A DNA stretch of 64,000 nucleotides from Crotophaga sulcirostris (GCA_013397455.1 VYZB01000030.1:83924-147923); one strand, 5' to 3'; shown: positions 1 to 12,138, counted from the stretch's first letter. The notes: generated by a model from the letters alone, not told the origin. A program made the numbers and translations.

Positions 1-300
1 GCGGTTGTGGAGGTGGGTAGAGGGTTGTTGCTTTGTGACTTCGGGAAAATCGGGGGGGCGGGGGGTGTTGCAGCCCCAGGGCTGGGGGGAACACGGCCCC
101 GGGGCTCACCTGGCCCCGGCAGCGCCGTGAAAGGGATGCGCGGAGGATGCGCGGCTCCCCCTTGCCCGCGGTGGGGTCCTTGGGGCTCAGCACTATTATT
201 TTGTTTGGGGAAAAAAAAAAACTTGCCCTGGGAGCTGTTGGGCTATCGGAGGGCGGGAGGGCAACCAAATGGTCCCGCAAGCATCGCCCGAGCCCTTCCC
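1..300. other. CpG-rich edge, possible shore of the RGMA promoter CpG island
   Basis: The first 300 bases are GC-rich and hold many CpG dinucleotides (for example around 109-185, with several GCGC/CGCGG words), whereas most of the next 10 kb is CpG-poor. Vertebrate CpG islands mark promoters and first exons, and RGMA lacks its 5' exons in this window. I infer that this could be the downstream edge of the RGMA CpG island or of an alternative first exon. No ORF here resembles the RGMA signal peptide, and no splice donor can be assigned with confidence. It could also just be a local GC-rich patch. Confidence 0.3.
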
Positions 301-559
301 CGCTCGCACCTCTCGCGGGTCTCTGCCTCCCCCTCCCCATCCCCAGTTTGTTTGTATTGTGTCAGAAAAGGAGAGAATTTCAGAATTACAGCTGAAAACG
401 CCATCTGTTTCCAATGAATCCCCCATAGTTTTTCACAATGTTTTTGGCAGATCTCTGCCTGCAAATTCCTTCAAGCCCTGAGTGCTTGTTTTTGTTGGGG
501 GAGGGGAAACCCAGTCCACAGAGGCGGATTTGTTCCTTCCAAAACTCTCCAGTTTCTTT

Positions 560-1015
560 ACCTCCTTTTTTTTTTTTTTTTTTCATTTGCAAGGGGGGAA
601 AAAAAAGGAGAGAAAGCAGGAGGGAAAAAGACCCCCCCTAATTTTTTTATCTCCCTGTTTAATTTTGAGCTTAGTAAGACTTTCCCCCCCTCCTTTTTTT
701 TTAATATATTAATTTTTAAATCGCTCCTGCCTTTCTTTTGCATAACCGTAGGTGAAGCAGTCTTGCACACACATGCAGTAAATAAATAAATAAATAACTG
801 CTTTACGCCCTTCCTTCCCCCTTTTTGCCGTCTTAGCCCTCTGGCAGGAGCTTGAGCCTTTTCAACCTTGCCTTTAGCACTGCGATGTCCCCCCCGGTTT
901 TTTTTTTTCCCAGGGGACTTCCCAGCAGGATTTATGCTGAACACCCTCCTTTTTTTTTTTGGTTCCCCACTTCCCCTTTTTTTTTTTTTTGGTGCCCCCC
1001 CCCCGTTTTGGTTCT
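560..1015. repeat. Homopolymer-rich low-complexity tract (poly-T and poly-C runs)
   Basis: The + strand carries long poly-T runs at about 566-583, 690-700, 897-908, 950-960 and 978-990, interleaved with C runs such as 631-638, 682-690 and 1000-1007. One purine-rich block (591-627) lies next to the first T run, so that CTCC plus T-run and A-run plus GGAG arms can pair as a hairpin. No gene is visible in this stretch. Confidence 0.7.
779..797. repeat. (TAAA)n microsatellite
   Basis: Nearly five uninterrupted copies of the tetranucleotide TAAA. This is a simple repeat with no coding or regulatory inference beyond that. Confidence 0.85.
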
Positions 1016-1302
1016 GGAAACTCTGGAGCTGCTCCCATATGTGTTGCTTAACGCCCTTTTCGGAGCGTTTTGAGTTGCAAAGCGTTGAGGCTGTGAGATT
1101 TACAGTGCAAGAAAGAACTTGATAGGCGATCTGGCTGCCTGCTTTGTTTGATTCTCCCTTCAGCAGTCAAATAAGGTGCAAAGAACTGGCAGAACGAGGC
1201 AATCCGGAGCAGACGGGGCTCCCCGTGCGCAGGGCTGGGAGCACGCCGGGGGCTGGCGTTGAAAGCTTTTTGGGGTGGGAATGTAGGAAAAAAGGGGGGA
1301 AT

Positions 1303-1880
1303 TTCATAGAATGGTTTCATAGTTTGGTTTCATAATTTCATAGAATGGTTTGGGTTGGAAGGGACCAGTTGAACTCCCCCTGCCATGGACAGGGACCCCT
1401 CCCACCAGCCCAGGCTGCTCCAGGCCCCATCCAACCTGGCCTTGGAACACCTGCAGGGAGGGGGCACCCACAGCTCCCCTGGGCAACCTGTGCCAGGGCC
1501 TCCCCACCCTCACAGGGATGAATTTCTTCTTGATGTCTAATCTAAATCTTCCCCCTTCCGATTTAAAGCCATTACCCCTCATCCTGTCACTGCCAGCCCT
1601 TGTAAAAAAATCCCTCCCCAGCTTTCCTGGAGCCACTTCAGGTACTGGAAGGCCACTCTGAGGTCTCCTCGGAGCCTCCTCTTCTCCAGGCTGAACAACC
1701 CCAACTCTCTCAGCCTGTCCTCATAGCAGAGGGGCTCCAGCCCTCTGAACATCTTCATAGCCCTCCTCTAGACCCACTCCAACAGTTCCATCTCCTTCTT
1801 ATGGTGGGGATTCCAGAACTGGACACAGGGCTCCAGGTGCGGTCTCACAAGAGTGCAGTGGAGGGGGGCGAATCATCTCC
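1303..1880 (-). mobile_element. CR1 LINE fragment (5'-truncated), copy 1
   Basis: The segment opens with degenerate copies of CATAGAAT, the reverse complement of the ATTCTATG repeats that end avian CR1 elements. It continues with the hallmark TGGTTTGGGTTGGAAGGGAC and with CTGTGCCAGGGCC, TCATCCTGTCAC, CTCTCAGCCTGTCCTCATA and GGACACAGGGCTCCAGGTG. CR1 is a non-LTR retrotransposon of birds and reptiles and is usually truncated at the 5' end. Because the 3' terminus lies at the left, the element is on the minus strand. No intact reverse transcriptase ORF remains. The left boundary is blurred by an expanded stretch of the terminal repeat (about 1303-1347). The right boundary is approximate. Confidence 0.95.
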
Positions 1881-4800
1881 TTTTATTCCATAGTATATGC
1901 TTTGCCCCTTTTTCCTGGTTCTTCTTGGGAATTTGTGGGTTCTTAGCAGGTTCCCAGCCCCGAGGAAGCTTCATACCCCTCCTGAGAGCCCCGGGTGAGC
2001 AGGGCTGCTGGAGGCTGCCCAAGCGGGTGCTCAGCATGTCAGATCAGTGCCTTGCCAAGTCCTGCCTTATTTATTTATTTGCTTAACTGCCCCACCGTGT
2101 GCACACCCTGGTCTGGATTCCCACTCATGCTGCTCCCACACCAATGGCTTCAGCCCGCTGCCTTCTGGATTGCCTGCGCTGTGGAGCACTCCTGGGCCTG
2201 GGGCACTGACATGGGTCCCCCACATAGGTCAGGGTGACCTCGGAGCATGGGGTGGCAGGGAAAGGAGGTTTAGGCAGAGCAGGCCACCGCTGACAGTTTC
2301 CTTGGCAGAGGTCTTGCTCAGAGCTTCTCCCAAGTCCCGGCACTGGATGCTCATGGTCGCTCTCCCTTCCTGGCTGAGACCCTGATTTTCCGGGGTGCTT
2401 GGCTAACTCTTGCCTGTGCCTTCCTGTACAAGCTCTTGCTGAGGCTTCTTGCAAATCCTTTTGTACCCTTGTCTCCTTTCAAAATCTGGCCCTGGGTATT
2501 TTGCTCCAGATGTCAGGCTTTGCTCTCCCCCTTGTACTCCGGTTTGTTTTGACTTTCCTGGTTTGTCTTCAGCTTTGCCATTTAGGTTGTAATACATTCC
2601 TGCCTTCAAAAAAAAAAAAGGAATATTCTGCCCTTGGTCCATCAAAGCAATGTTGTTGATTCCAGATAAGGATCCGTCCTTACTGGAGGTGTATTGGATT
2701 GTTTGATAAATAGCTTTTGTCTCAGCTGCAGGGAGGGATGGGATCGCAGCATTAAGCTGAAATTGAGAAGGGGGACTTAGGGGCTGTTGAAGCAACACCT
2801 CCCCAACACTTGGAACAGGGAAGCCAGGAAAGGTGGTGGCCGGGGAGGAGCATGCCTGTGCGGGATGTTGTCAGGGCAGAGAAGAAGGGAGAGATTCAAA
2901 CGTAAACCTGGAAATATTTTGGCTTCCCTGTTTTGTTGCTTGTTCAGAGCCAGTCTCGTACTTGGAACAGGGAGTTCTCCGCAATTGCCAGCAAGGCTTG
3001 TGGGGCTGGAAGGATGTACCTACTTTTTAATGCAGATGGGGTGGATATGTTGCTTTTTTTCCACGGAAAAACCTGAAATTCCCAGCCCTTGGTTACTGGG
3101 AATGGGAGGATATTAAGAGCGAGTTTGGATTTATCATGGCAGCAGCTGTGCTTTCCTTCTTTGTGGCCTGAACAGCTGCACCGAGTTGGATGCACACATA
3201 AAGTGCTCACAAGGCTGGGTAGCCATAAAAACTTCCTAACCTGGGGGCTCTGCTTGGGTTCTGCACCAACCTGCTGTCCCCAGAGAGCTGGACTGCGGTG
3301 CTGGATCAGGTGCCAGTGCCAGTGAGTTTTGTGGTCTCTCTTCTGGCTCTGTAATGGGCACATCCCATAAGGCAACCGTAGGCTCTGGCAGGTCTGTTTG
3401 CAACCCGAGTGAACCCCTCCTCAACCCCTCAGTCCTTTAGGAGACCCCTACAGCTCCCAAGGGATGAACATTAGCAGAACAGCAAAGAAGGTTAAAGACA
3501 AGGGAGGTTGGTCCATCTGGATGGGTTTGCTGGGTGATACTGTGATTTGCTTTGCCCATTGGAGCAGACACAAAACACTGAATAAGGGGGAGTGGGGGAA
3601 CCCAGGGCCAAAAGAGTATTTGGGTCTCAGGTGGTTTGAAGGGGGCTGGAGTGAACTTGGGGCTGCTGCAAGGCATAAGTGATGTGTTCTGGGGCAACAA
3701 GGAAGGGGTTTTGGGGAGCGTGGGGGTGCTCAGAAATGCAGCTGTGATGGTGCAGGTGAGGGGATATCTGGCCTATTTCTGGCTGTCCTGACAAATCCTG
3801 TCTTGATGCTGCAGATCAGGAGCAAGCTGTGCAGGCAGGGCCCTGCCTGGCTGTGCATGGCACGCAGAACACGCTTGTAAGAGGAGAGCCCCTAAATGCC
3901 TTTAAAAAGCTTTGTACCCAGCACTTGGCAACTACTGGGATGAAAAGAAGAGGATATTTATTCCCTTGCCCGTGAGCTCTCAAAATAACAGGGCGTTCGA
4001 TTGCAGCCTCAAGATTGCTTTGCACTCAAGTGCAGCCCGGCTGAGTAAATCACTGCTTCACCAGCTGAAATTCCTGCAGCAAGGGGGAGAATTGAATTAT
4101 GGCCAACTGCAAAACCAGATGCCATCCCCTTGATGAAGTCATCGGGCTCTTACTGCAGAGAACAAGCTGGCTCCTACACACACGCAGCCCTCGTAGGCGC
4201 AGACTGAGCCACTCTGTCTAACAGCCTGGCCGTGGCGTGTGGGGCAGCCGGAGCTGGCGTCCCTGCAGATGTGAGAACAGTAAACCCTTCAGGGTGGGGC
4301 ACCAGAAGGGTGGTGAGTCCTGCTTTCCGCTGCCTGGGCATCCAGGGGTGTTTGGCTGTTTAATTTCCAGCAAGCAGAGCTATCCCTGCATATACAGTGT
4401 TTTTATGGGTCAGGCAGAGAGCAAGCTTCACTTGAGCCCAAAGTATTTTCTTCTCCCTCGGTTTCCTCTTCTTCCTGGACAGCTGTAGACTTAGGTCCCC
4501 AAAGCCCTACTTTGATTTTGGGTTTTGGACAACTACATGTTTTCCTTGCCGTATGTCACACACCAACCAGCCCTTTCTGAGATGATGAGAACATGTGGGT
4601 TTGGGATGGATCTTGGCTCCAGGCTTTGCTCTTTGTGAGCCTATCGCTGTGCTGGGGACATGCAGAGCAGCAGGATTGGCCTGGTGGGTTCCAAAAAGTT
4701 TCTTCTTCCTTTTAAGATTAAAACCTGAGCCCAGGGAGGGCAGCAGTCGAATGCATTTAGAAATAAATAAACCTCTGAAGGTCTCTGACTGTGAAGGAGG

Positions 4801-6950
4801 AGCAGATGGTGTAGCTTCCATGGGGTGCAAACGATGGGGAGCAAGTCTGGTGCTGGGTGGGAACCCAGTCTGCAGGAGGGGATCCACTAGATCCCCTGCA
4901 TCCTCGAGTGTGTCTCCAGCATCAGTTGGGTGCCCGCATGGGTTTTCGGTGGGGTTGTGGTCCTGCTGTCTATCAGCCAGGGAGCTGCCACCCCACGCCC
5001 TGCGCACAAACCAACAGCTCCGATTGAGATGCCACAATTTTTTGGCAGGCGTTTAGTTGTATAAATTTGCCTCATCCAGATTTATGTGCTCCAGGCTTTT
5101 CTCATCTCCTCATTTCGTGTCTCATTTACCTCTGCGTTTGAAGGGTTGAAATTTCGCAAGGGCATGGCGGGATGATTATTCCTAGAGGGAATCCACACCT
5201 GTGAGCAGAAAGCGTTTCCCTGCCAGCCCCACCGCGGCCCAGGCAAGGGGAGGAGGGCGAGGGACCCACTGCCACACCTGGGGGGCCCCCGGGCGCTGGT
5301 GGGTGGCAGCCGTGCCTTCAAAGGCACCCTGGGAAAACAGCTTCAGCGTGGGGAGGGTGATGTCTGCTGGAAACCTGCAACACTCAGCAACGGGGGTGGC
5401 TGCTGGAGGTGGCCTTCTGGGTACCACTGCTTCCGAGCGATGAGGACATGGGTGGTGTTGGTTGGGGGAGGGAGATGAGGATGATGCTTCATACAGGGGA
5501 TGAGGACGCAAATCCACCTCTCTTCCCACCTGGCTCATCTTGGGTGAAACCCTTCACATCCTCACCATCCTCATCTGTGAAATGAACCACTCCCCTCAAG
5601 GAGACTTACGGGCTCTTGAGAACTGTTGGTGAAAGCGGCTGGGTGCTCCCCAGCTGGGAAGGCCCAGGTGTGCAGCTCCAGCACCGCTTTCCAGCCTGCG
5701 GCGAGCCATGGCGGGGCGCCAGCTTCATTAGCACCCTTCTGCAGATGGAGAACCAGAGGAGATCGCTTCCCTCCCTCCCTCCTGATCCTCCGTCCGCCAG
5801 CTCGCGGTACGTGCCTGTGGAGCAAAACCCGCGTCCTCCGAACCATCCACCAGCACTGCTTTCTCCAAGCTAGTGAAGGCTCAACTGTTGAGCAAAGGCA
5901 ACGCTGAAGCGTGAATCCCAGAATGAAGTTTTAAGAGCAAAGTCTGCAACTCTTCCGCTGCTTTGGCTGTAAACGCTGGTTCCTTCTTCTAGCCCATCGT
6001 CCCTCCAGAACTTCCCAAGATTTGCTGGTAATTCCCAAAGTGGCATAATGAGCTGCTCATGGCCCTGGCTGATGAGCTCCATGGTGGATGCCATTTCCAG
6101 TGGTGTCTGCTCGCCCTACTGCCTGCATGGGGATGTTGAGGTGAGCATGGAGGAGCAGTGCTGGCTGGTGAGGGGGGCTGGGAAGAGACATGTTTGTCCC
6201 CACTAAGCATGCCAGGTCAGCGGTAAACTGACTCTCCAAGCCAAAAGAGCTGACTAAGTGACACGGATGATCAAGGGCTCCTTCAGCAGCATCCAACGGT
6301 TTGTGCTGTAGCTGGTGAAGACACTGACTCTGCTTTTTTCCTGCCTGTGCTTGCCCTGTGTCTCCGTAATGCCAGAAGAGATGGGGTCCATGAACTTGGT
6401 GCTCAGGACAAAAGGGAGTTGGCCATGACAGGTCCTCCAGATGCTTTAGTGACTGACATGGATTGAAACGAGAAAACTCCCTTTGTGTCCCTCTTGCGAC
6501 TGGAGAAAGCCTTTCCCCAGCGTCTGTTTAAGCAAGACAAGGACTGGGTTAAAAGAAGCTGCACGGATTGAGGTGTGTTCTCGAGTCACTCTGTCAGCAT
6601 CTCCTCCGCCTGGATTTAATGCATCTGCTGCTTTTGCCAGTGGAAGAGAGCACAAACCCCAGGGCCCAGCGTGGAAGGTGGCCCCTCCTAGCCAACCTCC
6701 CCATGCACGCCCTTGCAAAATATGAGCTCCAGCGCTTTTAAGCGAGTCAGGTTTATTTTTCTCCTTCAGTTCCCTCCTCCTGGTCCTCCTCCCCCCACTT
6801 CAGTGCAACTGAAACCTGATCTAATCCCTTTGCACATGGGTAATTTATTGGTCTATTGGGCTTTTCTTGATGGCAAATTGCATTGTCTTTCTTCCTGGGT
6901 TGAGGCTTTGGAGCAGTTTGCTGCATTCCTGCAGCTCTTTTCTCAGGGCT
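1881..6950. other. RGMA: Probable RGMA intron 1, featureless part
   Basis: About 5 kb of moderately GC-rich sequence upstream of the first visible RGMA coding exon. I looked on both strands for the RGMA signal-peptide exon and saw no convincing candidate. The open frames present are short, overlap on both strands and have no recognisable domains. I assign it to the intron because the exon at 12139 begins in mid-codon, so an upstream coding exon must exist. Confidence 0.5.
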
Positions 6951-6959
6951 GATCTTTCA

Positions 6960-7075
6960 CACCCCCTCTGAGCACAGTCAAATCAGTTTTATTGGGCCTC
7001 TTTGTTATGCAAACAAGACAATAATAACCAGGCCATTATTCTGCAAGATTGTGCTTGATTAACAGTTCAAAGGAG
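6960..7075. promoter_or_regulatory. Candidate enhancer core with SOX-POU composite site
   Basis: Positions 7000-7014 read CTTTGTTATGCAAAC, which is the SOX2:POU composite layout: a SOX half CTTTGTT directly abutting a POU half ATGCAAA. Only the last base differs from the usual CTTTGTTATGCAAAT. The surrounding 100 bases are AT-rich and include CAATAATAACC and GGCCATTATTC, unlike the flanking GC-rich intron. SOXB1 and POU class III/V factors bind such elements in neural progenitors and pluripotent cells. RGMA is a neural-tube gene, so an intronic enhancer is plausible. Function is inferred from the motif only. Confidence 0.4.
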
Positions 7076-7589
7076 GTCGCTGGAAGAGCCCGACACTGCC
7101 ATCCCTACAAATCCTTTCACGAAGCTTGGGTCAGGTGGCCCTTGGGTCTCCCTCACCCCACGGTGCCCTTTGGGGCTGCGGGAGAGCTGACCCTGCCCAT
7201 GACGCCCCATCCATCAGGGCTCTGGATGGCACCAGTGGGCTCACAGCTCTCCCTGGTGTGACCTGGCACTGGCTGATGCCTGTCAGCCTCGCAGCGCGTG
7301 CAGGCACCAAGATGGGGGTCCAGCATGGTCCAGCATGTAGGGTGACTTGTGTAGACTTTCCTGCTGGGACAAGGACAACACGAGGCGCTGGATGCAAAGG
7401 GCTGATGTCTTTCATACTCTCTGGTTTTACTTCGGTCTCCTGAACTCTTGCTGGAATGGAGCCCATCAGCCAGGTTTTTGAGGAGCAATGTGATTTTTTA
7501 GCTCTTTTGGTGTCTTTATGTGGCTGTTTTCTTCGTGGGAGCTGAGCAGCCCACATTTTGAAACTCACGGGTATTGCTAGTATTTAGCA

Positions 7590-8075
7590 CCTCCAAGAGT
7601 CGTACCTTTCCTATTGAGATGTCAGCATAAATATGTTTATTTAGATCACTTAAATAAATACGTATTTAGGAGCCTAAGTCAAGGTGCTCAGATCCGAGGC
7701 CAAGGGTAATTACATTTTACTGTGTTCTCCAAAAAAAGGCTTTTACTCTGTGTGTGAGGCTTGCACATCTACACTTCAATCCATGTATTTTGGAAAGGCG
7801 CGAGATGATGTATTTGCATCACATGTGGGTGATGAAATTCTTTTCTGCCCGTTAGTAACCAAGAGGGACATTAAACAACATCTCCTAGCAATGAACGCTT
7901 TAAAATTAACAGGTCTGGTAAAGAATTGGCTCTTCCCTACTGAAATTAATTTCCGGTAATTCTCTTGGCTAGAGAAATTACAGGAGAACAGATGAATTGT
8001 CAATTTTGAGCCCGTTTTCTGAAAAAGCATGATTTGGGTAAATAGGAATCCAGGTAACCTGACACCAGCTGAAGG
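7590..8075. promoter_or_regulatory. Candidate conserved non-coding element (octamer, E-box, homeodomain sites)
   Basis: This AT-rich island in a GC-rich intron packs a perfect octamer ATTTGCAT (7812-7819) against a palindromic E-box CACATGTG (7820-7827). It also carries several TAAT-core sites (GGTAATTACAT near 7706, AAATTAAC near 7902, GAAATTAATTTCC near 7940, GGTAATTC near 7955, AAATTACAGG near 7974). Dense homeodomain, POU and bHLH sites in AT-rich intronic DNA are typical of vertebrate developmental enhancers. A 91-codon open frame (7684-7959) overlaps it but has no family resemblance and is probably chance. Confidence 0.35.
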
Positions 8076-11000
8076 GAGGATAGGGGACACTTCTAATTAA
8101 AAGGCTGTTAAAGGTAGATGTGTGGAGGTGATATGTTTGAACACTTAATTTAACAGCAGGTAACCTAACCTACTGATGATGAGAGCAGAGCAGTGGGACC
8201 TGGGTATTGCGATACCCCAAGATCTCAAACACACAGGAGCTTGCTGGGACAGGTGGACGACAGGGTGCTTGCAGGATGGAGGAGCAGTGCTCTGCAGACA
8301 GGGAGCTCAGGAAAAGGTCACGGCCAAACAGCACATCTTGGTGCCCTGGCAAAAGGGGTGACCTTGGGAGAGCTGCAAGCGCGCGTCTTGCACCAGTATC
8401 GCCCATCGGAGTGGCAGGTTTTGCAGGAAACGAGGCGGCTGCGGAGGAGGTCTGGTGGTACGGCTGGGCAAACACCTTTCAGTGAGAACTTTAAAGTGCA
8501 AACCGTTTAGCTTATCTAGAGGACTGACAAGTGATTTGATTGCAGTGTGTAAATATCTTTGTGGGAAACATACTGGTTACTAACGGACCTTTTACTGCTT
8601 TGGAGAAAATCACGTTTTTTTTTTAACGTCCTTACAATGAAATCAGATAAAATCCACTTAGAACCAAGACCCGTGTTTTGTAAAGGTGATAAACTCTTGA
8701 AACAGCCCGCCAAGGAAAGGGGTGGCTTTTCAAGCTGTGCAGACCACAGAAGTCCTCATGGGAGGTGTAACTGAACAAACGCAGAGCGCCAGGCTATGCA
8801 CGGGGGCAAGGGAGGGGCTGGTTTAGTCCAGATGATTCAATAATTTCCTCTGGCTTTAAGCTTTACAAAACCATTGGTTTCAAGGTACCAAAGGAAATTT
8901 TGTACCTGGTTTGAGGGACCCCAAGCCTTTGAAAGGAGAAGGTGATGGAGCGGTTGGGGAGGGATTGGGCTACCAGGGGTTGAAGTCACCCATCCTTGGG
9001 ATGAAGGACCCTTTGAAGGGTGGTGGTATCACCCGGACGGGGAAGTGTCAAACAGACCCCGGGAGAACCTTGCCGTGTTCCTGCTTGAGAGGGGTTTGTT
9101 TCTGTGCTAAGTCATCTGTGGTTGAAAAACAGATCCATTGTGAGTCGATGGAAAATAGATTATGTGAAATTGAATAAACATTGTTTCTTGGCTTGGGTAC
9201 AAATGAGCCTGCACCGCTGTGCCAAAGCTGCTGCCAGAGGAGACGAGGCAAGCTTCTCTGGAGGGGGAGAGGGTCATGTCTGCTCGGCTTCCACAGCCTT
9301 CCTCGGCTGTGGTCCCTCCCCAGTAGCGTGAAGGCTTTGCCAAACCCAGTGCCCACTGGTAAGGTTGGAGAAACATCTATGGGGAAAGCCCAGACCTGAG
9401 CGGCTTGGGAGGGCGCAGAGCCCCTCTTGCACACGGCCTCTTAGGCACCTGCCTTTGGAAATCTGGCCTTATATGGGGCCCTGAGCGAAACAGCAAAAAG
9501 GGGACCCGTGCCAAAACCAGAGCGATAACATCTTAAAGAAGAACGCTCCCCCTTCAGGCCCTAGGAGGAAGGAGTTGGGCTTCCCTGCCCTTGGGTTTGT
9601 TGAAGTTTTTTTTTTAAACTCAGTACCTTATAAAGTCATGCGTGTCCCCGGGGTCTGTGGTGGTGAGGGATGCTCTGCATGGGAGGTGTTTAGCACCGAG
9701 TGTCGAGTGGCTGTTGTGCAGCAGCCTCCTCTGTCCATAGGCTGCCACAGCTCACGCCTGCATCTCCTGATCCGTGCCAGTGAAGCACGTCCTTAGAGAA
9801 CAGCAGGTGATGGCTTTATTCCTATTAAAAAAATCTGCTCTACACGGCAGATGAAGGGCTGGAGTAGCCAGAGCACGCTGTAGCCTCAGCTCTGCAAGCT
9901 GCTGGCTGGGCAGGCTGCTTTGCACAGCCCGTCCCAGTGCCTTCCAGAGCTGTCAGGTGAAGTGGGGTGTGTGGGTCCTACATGTCCAGGAACGTGTCCT
10001 CCAGCTCCTCTTGAGGCTGTGCTGGCAAGTCTTTCTGCAGTGACAGCGCGTTCGCTGCATGCAACCTCAAGGCATCCTCAAGTTGTACGTTAGCATAACT
10101 ACTAGGAGAGCAATGATTTTAATTGCCTGATGCCACAACTGTTTGGGATAACCGTGGGATAACCAGCAGTGGTGATGCTGGTCACGCTCCTGTGTGCTCT
10201 TCTGACTCCTGCCTTCCACTGGGAGAGTCCTGAGGGATCCGCAAAGATGTGCTCACAGTCTTTCATCATGGGGTCCATGCAGTACACCACCAGTGGCTGT
10301 GGTGTGAAGCCCACTGAGAAGTAAAGTGTCTTTGGTGGAAAACCACACTTTTGGGGCTGAAAGAAAGGAACATAATAAGTATTTTTAAATTTGGCCCATG
10401 ATGTGCAGATAGCTTAGCAGAACCATGAGCCCATGTCCCAGGTCAAAAGCTTGTTATCAAGTTGCCTCTAGTCGATGATGAGTTAAAGGCTTTCCACAGT
10501 GCTTCTTGTAGGTTTGAATGGGATGCTGCCAAGACAAAACAGCTCCTGGGTTCTCAGTGCTGTTGCTAGCATCTCAGTTTGTTAAACATGCATTTTAAAA
10601 CTATGAGGAACCTGTCACCATTTCCTATTTGCACTTCACTTTTCTTGGAAAGGGAGAGGAGTCAGGCTTGCTTGTTAAAGCTGGACTGCTTAGTGTTTTA
10701 TAGCCTTGGTCTTCCTTTCTGATTTTTCCAGCACCAACTATGTTTAGGTTTCCAGCACTGCAATGTTTAAAACTAAAACATACTGTTTTCCCTGAAACAA
10801 TACTGGGGTTTGTAACTTTCTTTTTAAACAAATCTGAAATGGTTTTGGCACAGATGCCTTGCCAGCCTCTTTCTAAACAAATCCTGAGACAGGAATATAT
10901 GTGTTCTCCTGCAAGAGGCTCTACAAAAGCATCTGCAAATGGTGGGACTTTTCTTCTCCTTCTGCTGCCTTTTTATGCCTGAGCTCATCCTGTCTCCAAG

Positions 11001-12138
11001 CCCTCCAAGGCTTAAGAGGACAGGAAGGAAAACAGCATGAATTTTAAGTGATGTGAGCATGGGTTCACCCAGCAAGACTCCAGATTGGCACGGGCAGAGC
11101 AGTGTCTGGGTGATGTTCAATGATGGCCATGTGCTTTTTTGCACAGCTGCTATCAAGTCTGCTTCAGCGAGGCCACGCTGCCCCAGGGAGCAGATGTTGG
11201 GGGAGGAAAACAGTATCTGAGTTTTCTTTGCCTTCCTCTGCCTTGCCAGCAAGCACTGGGGCTCTGATTGAGCCTGGTGAAGGCTCTGCCACCTTTGGCT
11301 TCGCCTCTGCATGGGCAACGCGAGGCGGGGGCTCGGCTGGCGTCCCCACACCCTGCTGCGCCGGTTTTTCTCCTCCATCTCTTGTTCTGTCTCAGCCAGC
11401 CGTGGCGGGGAACGGGCTCCCAGGGCAGGGCAGAGGCGCTCAGCAGGCAAGAAAGAGCTTTTCTGGCTCTTGCTTCTTTCTGGGGGGCACGGGGGACCCA
11501 GGCAAGCACTGCTCCCGGCAGCACTTCAGCCCTGAGGGTGGTGGGATGGCTGCTGGCTCTTCCTGCAGGGTTGATCATGGTGTAGATCCTGCTCTAACCT
11601 CTGCACATCAGCATGTGTCTGGGGCACAGTGGTCAGGCCAGGGCTGGGTTTCCCCGTGCTCGCAGAGGAGGAAATGGAAGGCAGATGGATTTTGCCCTGG
11701 TAGAGCTTGGCCTGGACACAGCTTATAGTAATTCATGCAGCACAGAGCTTTGAAGGTCATGTCCTAAAAAGACCTTAAAGACCCCATCGCATCTCCCCCC
11801 ACATTAATGGTCCTGCCTTATCCCCACTAATGAATATGTCCCATTCTTCCCCACCCTGGGTTTCCCCTCTAGGAGCATTGATCTAAAGGTTGGATGCTCT
11901 TTCCCTTCTTGGCTTAAATCGGGGCAGATCCTGTTGGTTTCTTTGACGTTGATGCATGAGAGTTGGGTCATGTGAGAGGGTCATGTCTGGTGAGCGAGGC
12001 CTCATCACGCGGTAGAGCCAGTGTCATGAGTTTGGGCTGCGGAAGGAGGTCTCCAACCTCTTGTTGGGGGTAGAGTTGGATGTCCCATACACAGACAGCC
12101 AAGTATTGACCACCTTGTGTTTTCCTCCTCTCTCACAG
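8076..12138. other. RGMA: Probable RGMA intron 1, 3' part
   Basis: No exon is recognised here. AT-rich patches at about 8510-8660, 8820-8910 and 9100-9200 (the last with an ACATTGTTTC SOX-type site near 9178) stand out from GC-rich surroundings and may be regulatory. The 11.1-11.7 kb segment is GC-rich and open in several frames on both strands, which reflects base composition. The intron ends at a clear pyrimidine tract and AG acceptor at 12137-12138. Confidence 0.45.

Noticed and set aside
7684..7959. 91-codon ORF on + strand in the RGMA intron
   Set aside because: No recognisable domain, no start context or splice support. AT-rich composition and motif density fit a regulatory element better.
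10824..11728. Overlapping ORFs of about 200 codons on both strands
   Set aside because: GC-rich DNA lacks stop codons. The two strands are open over the same bases and neither product resembles a known family. Neither encodes the RGMA leader.
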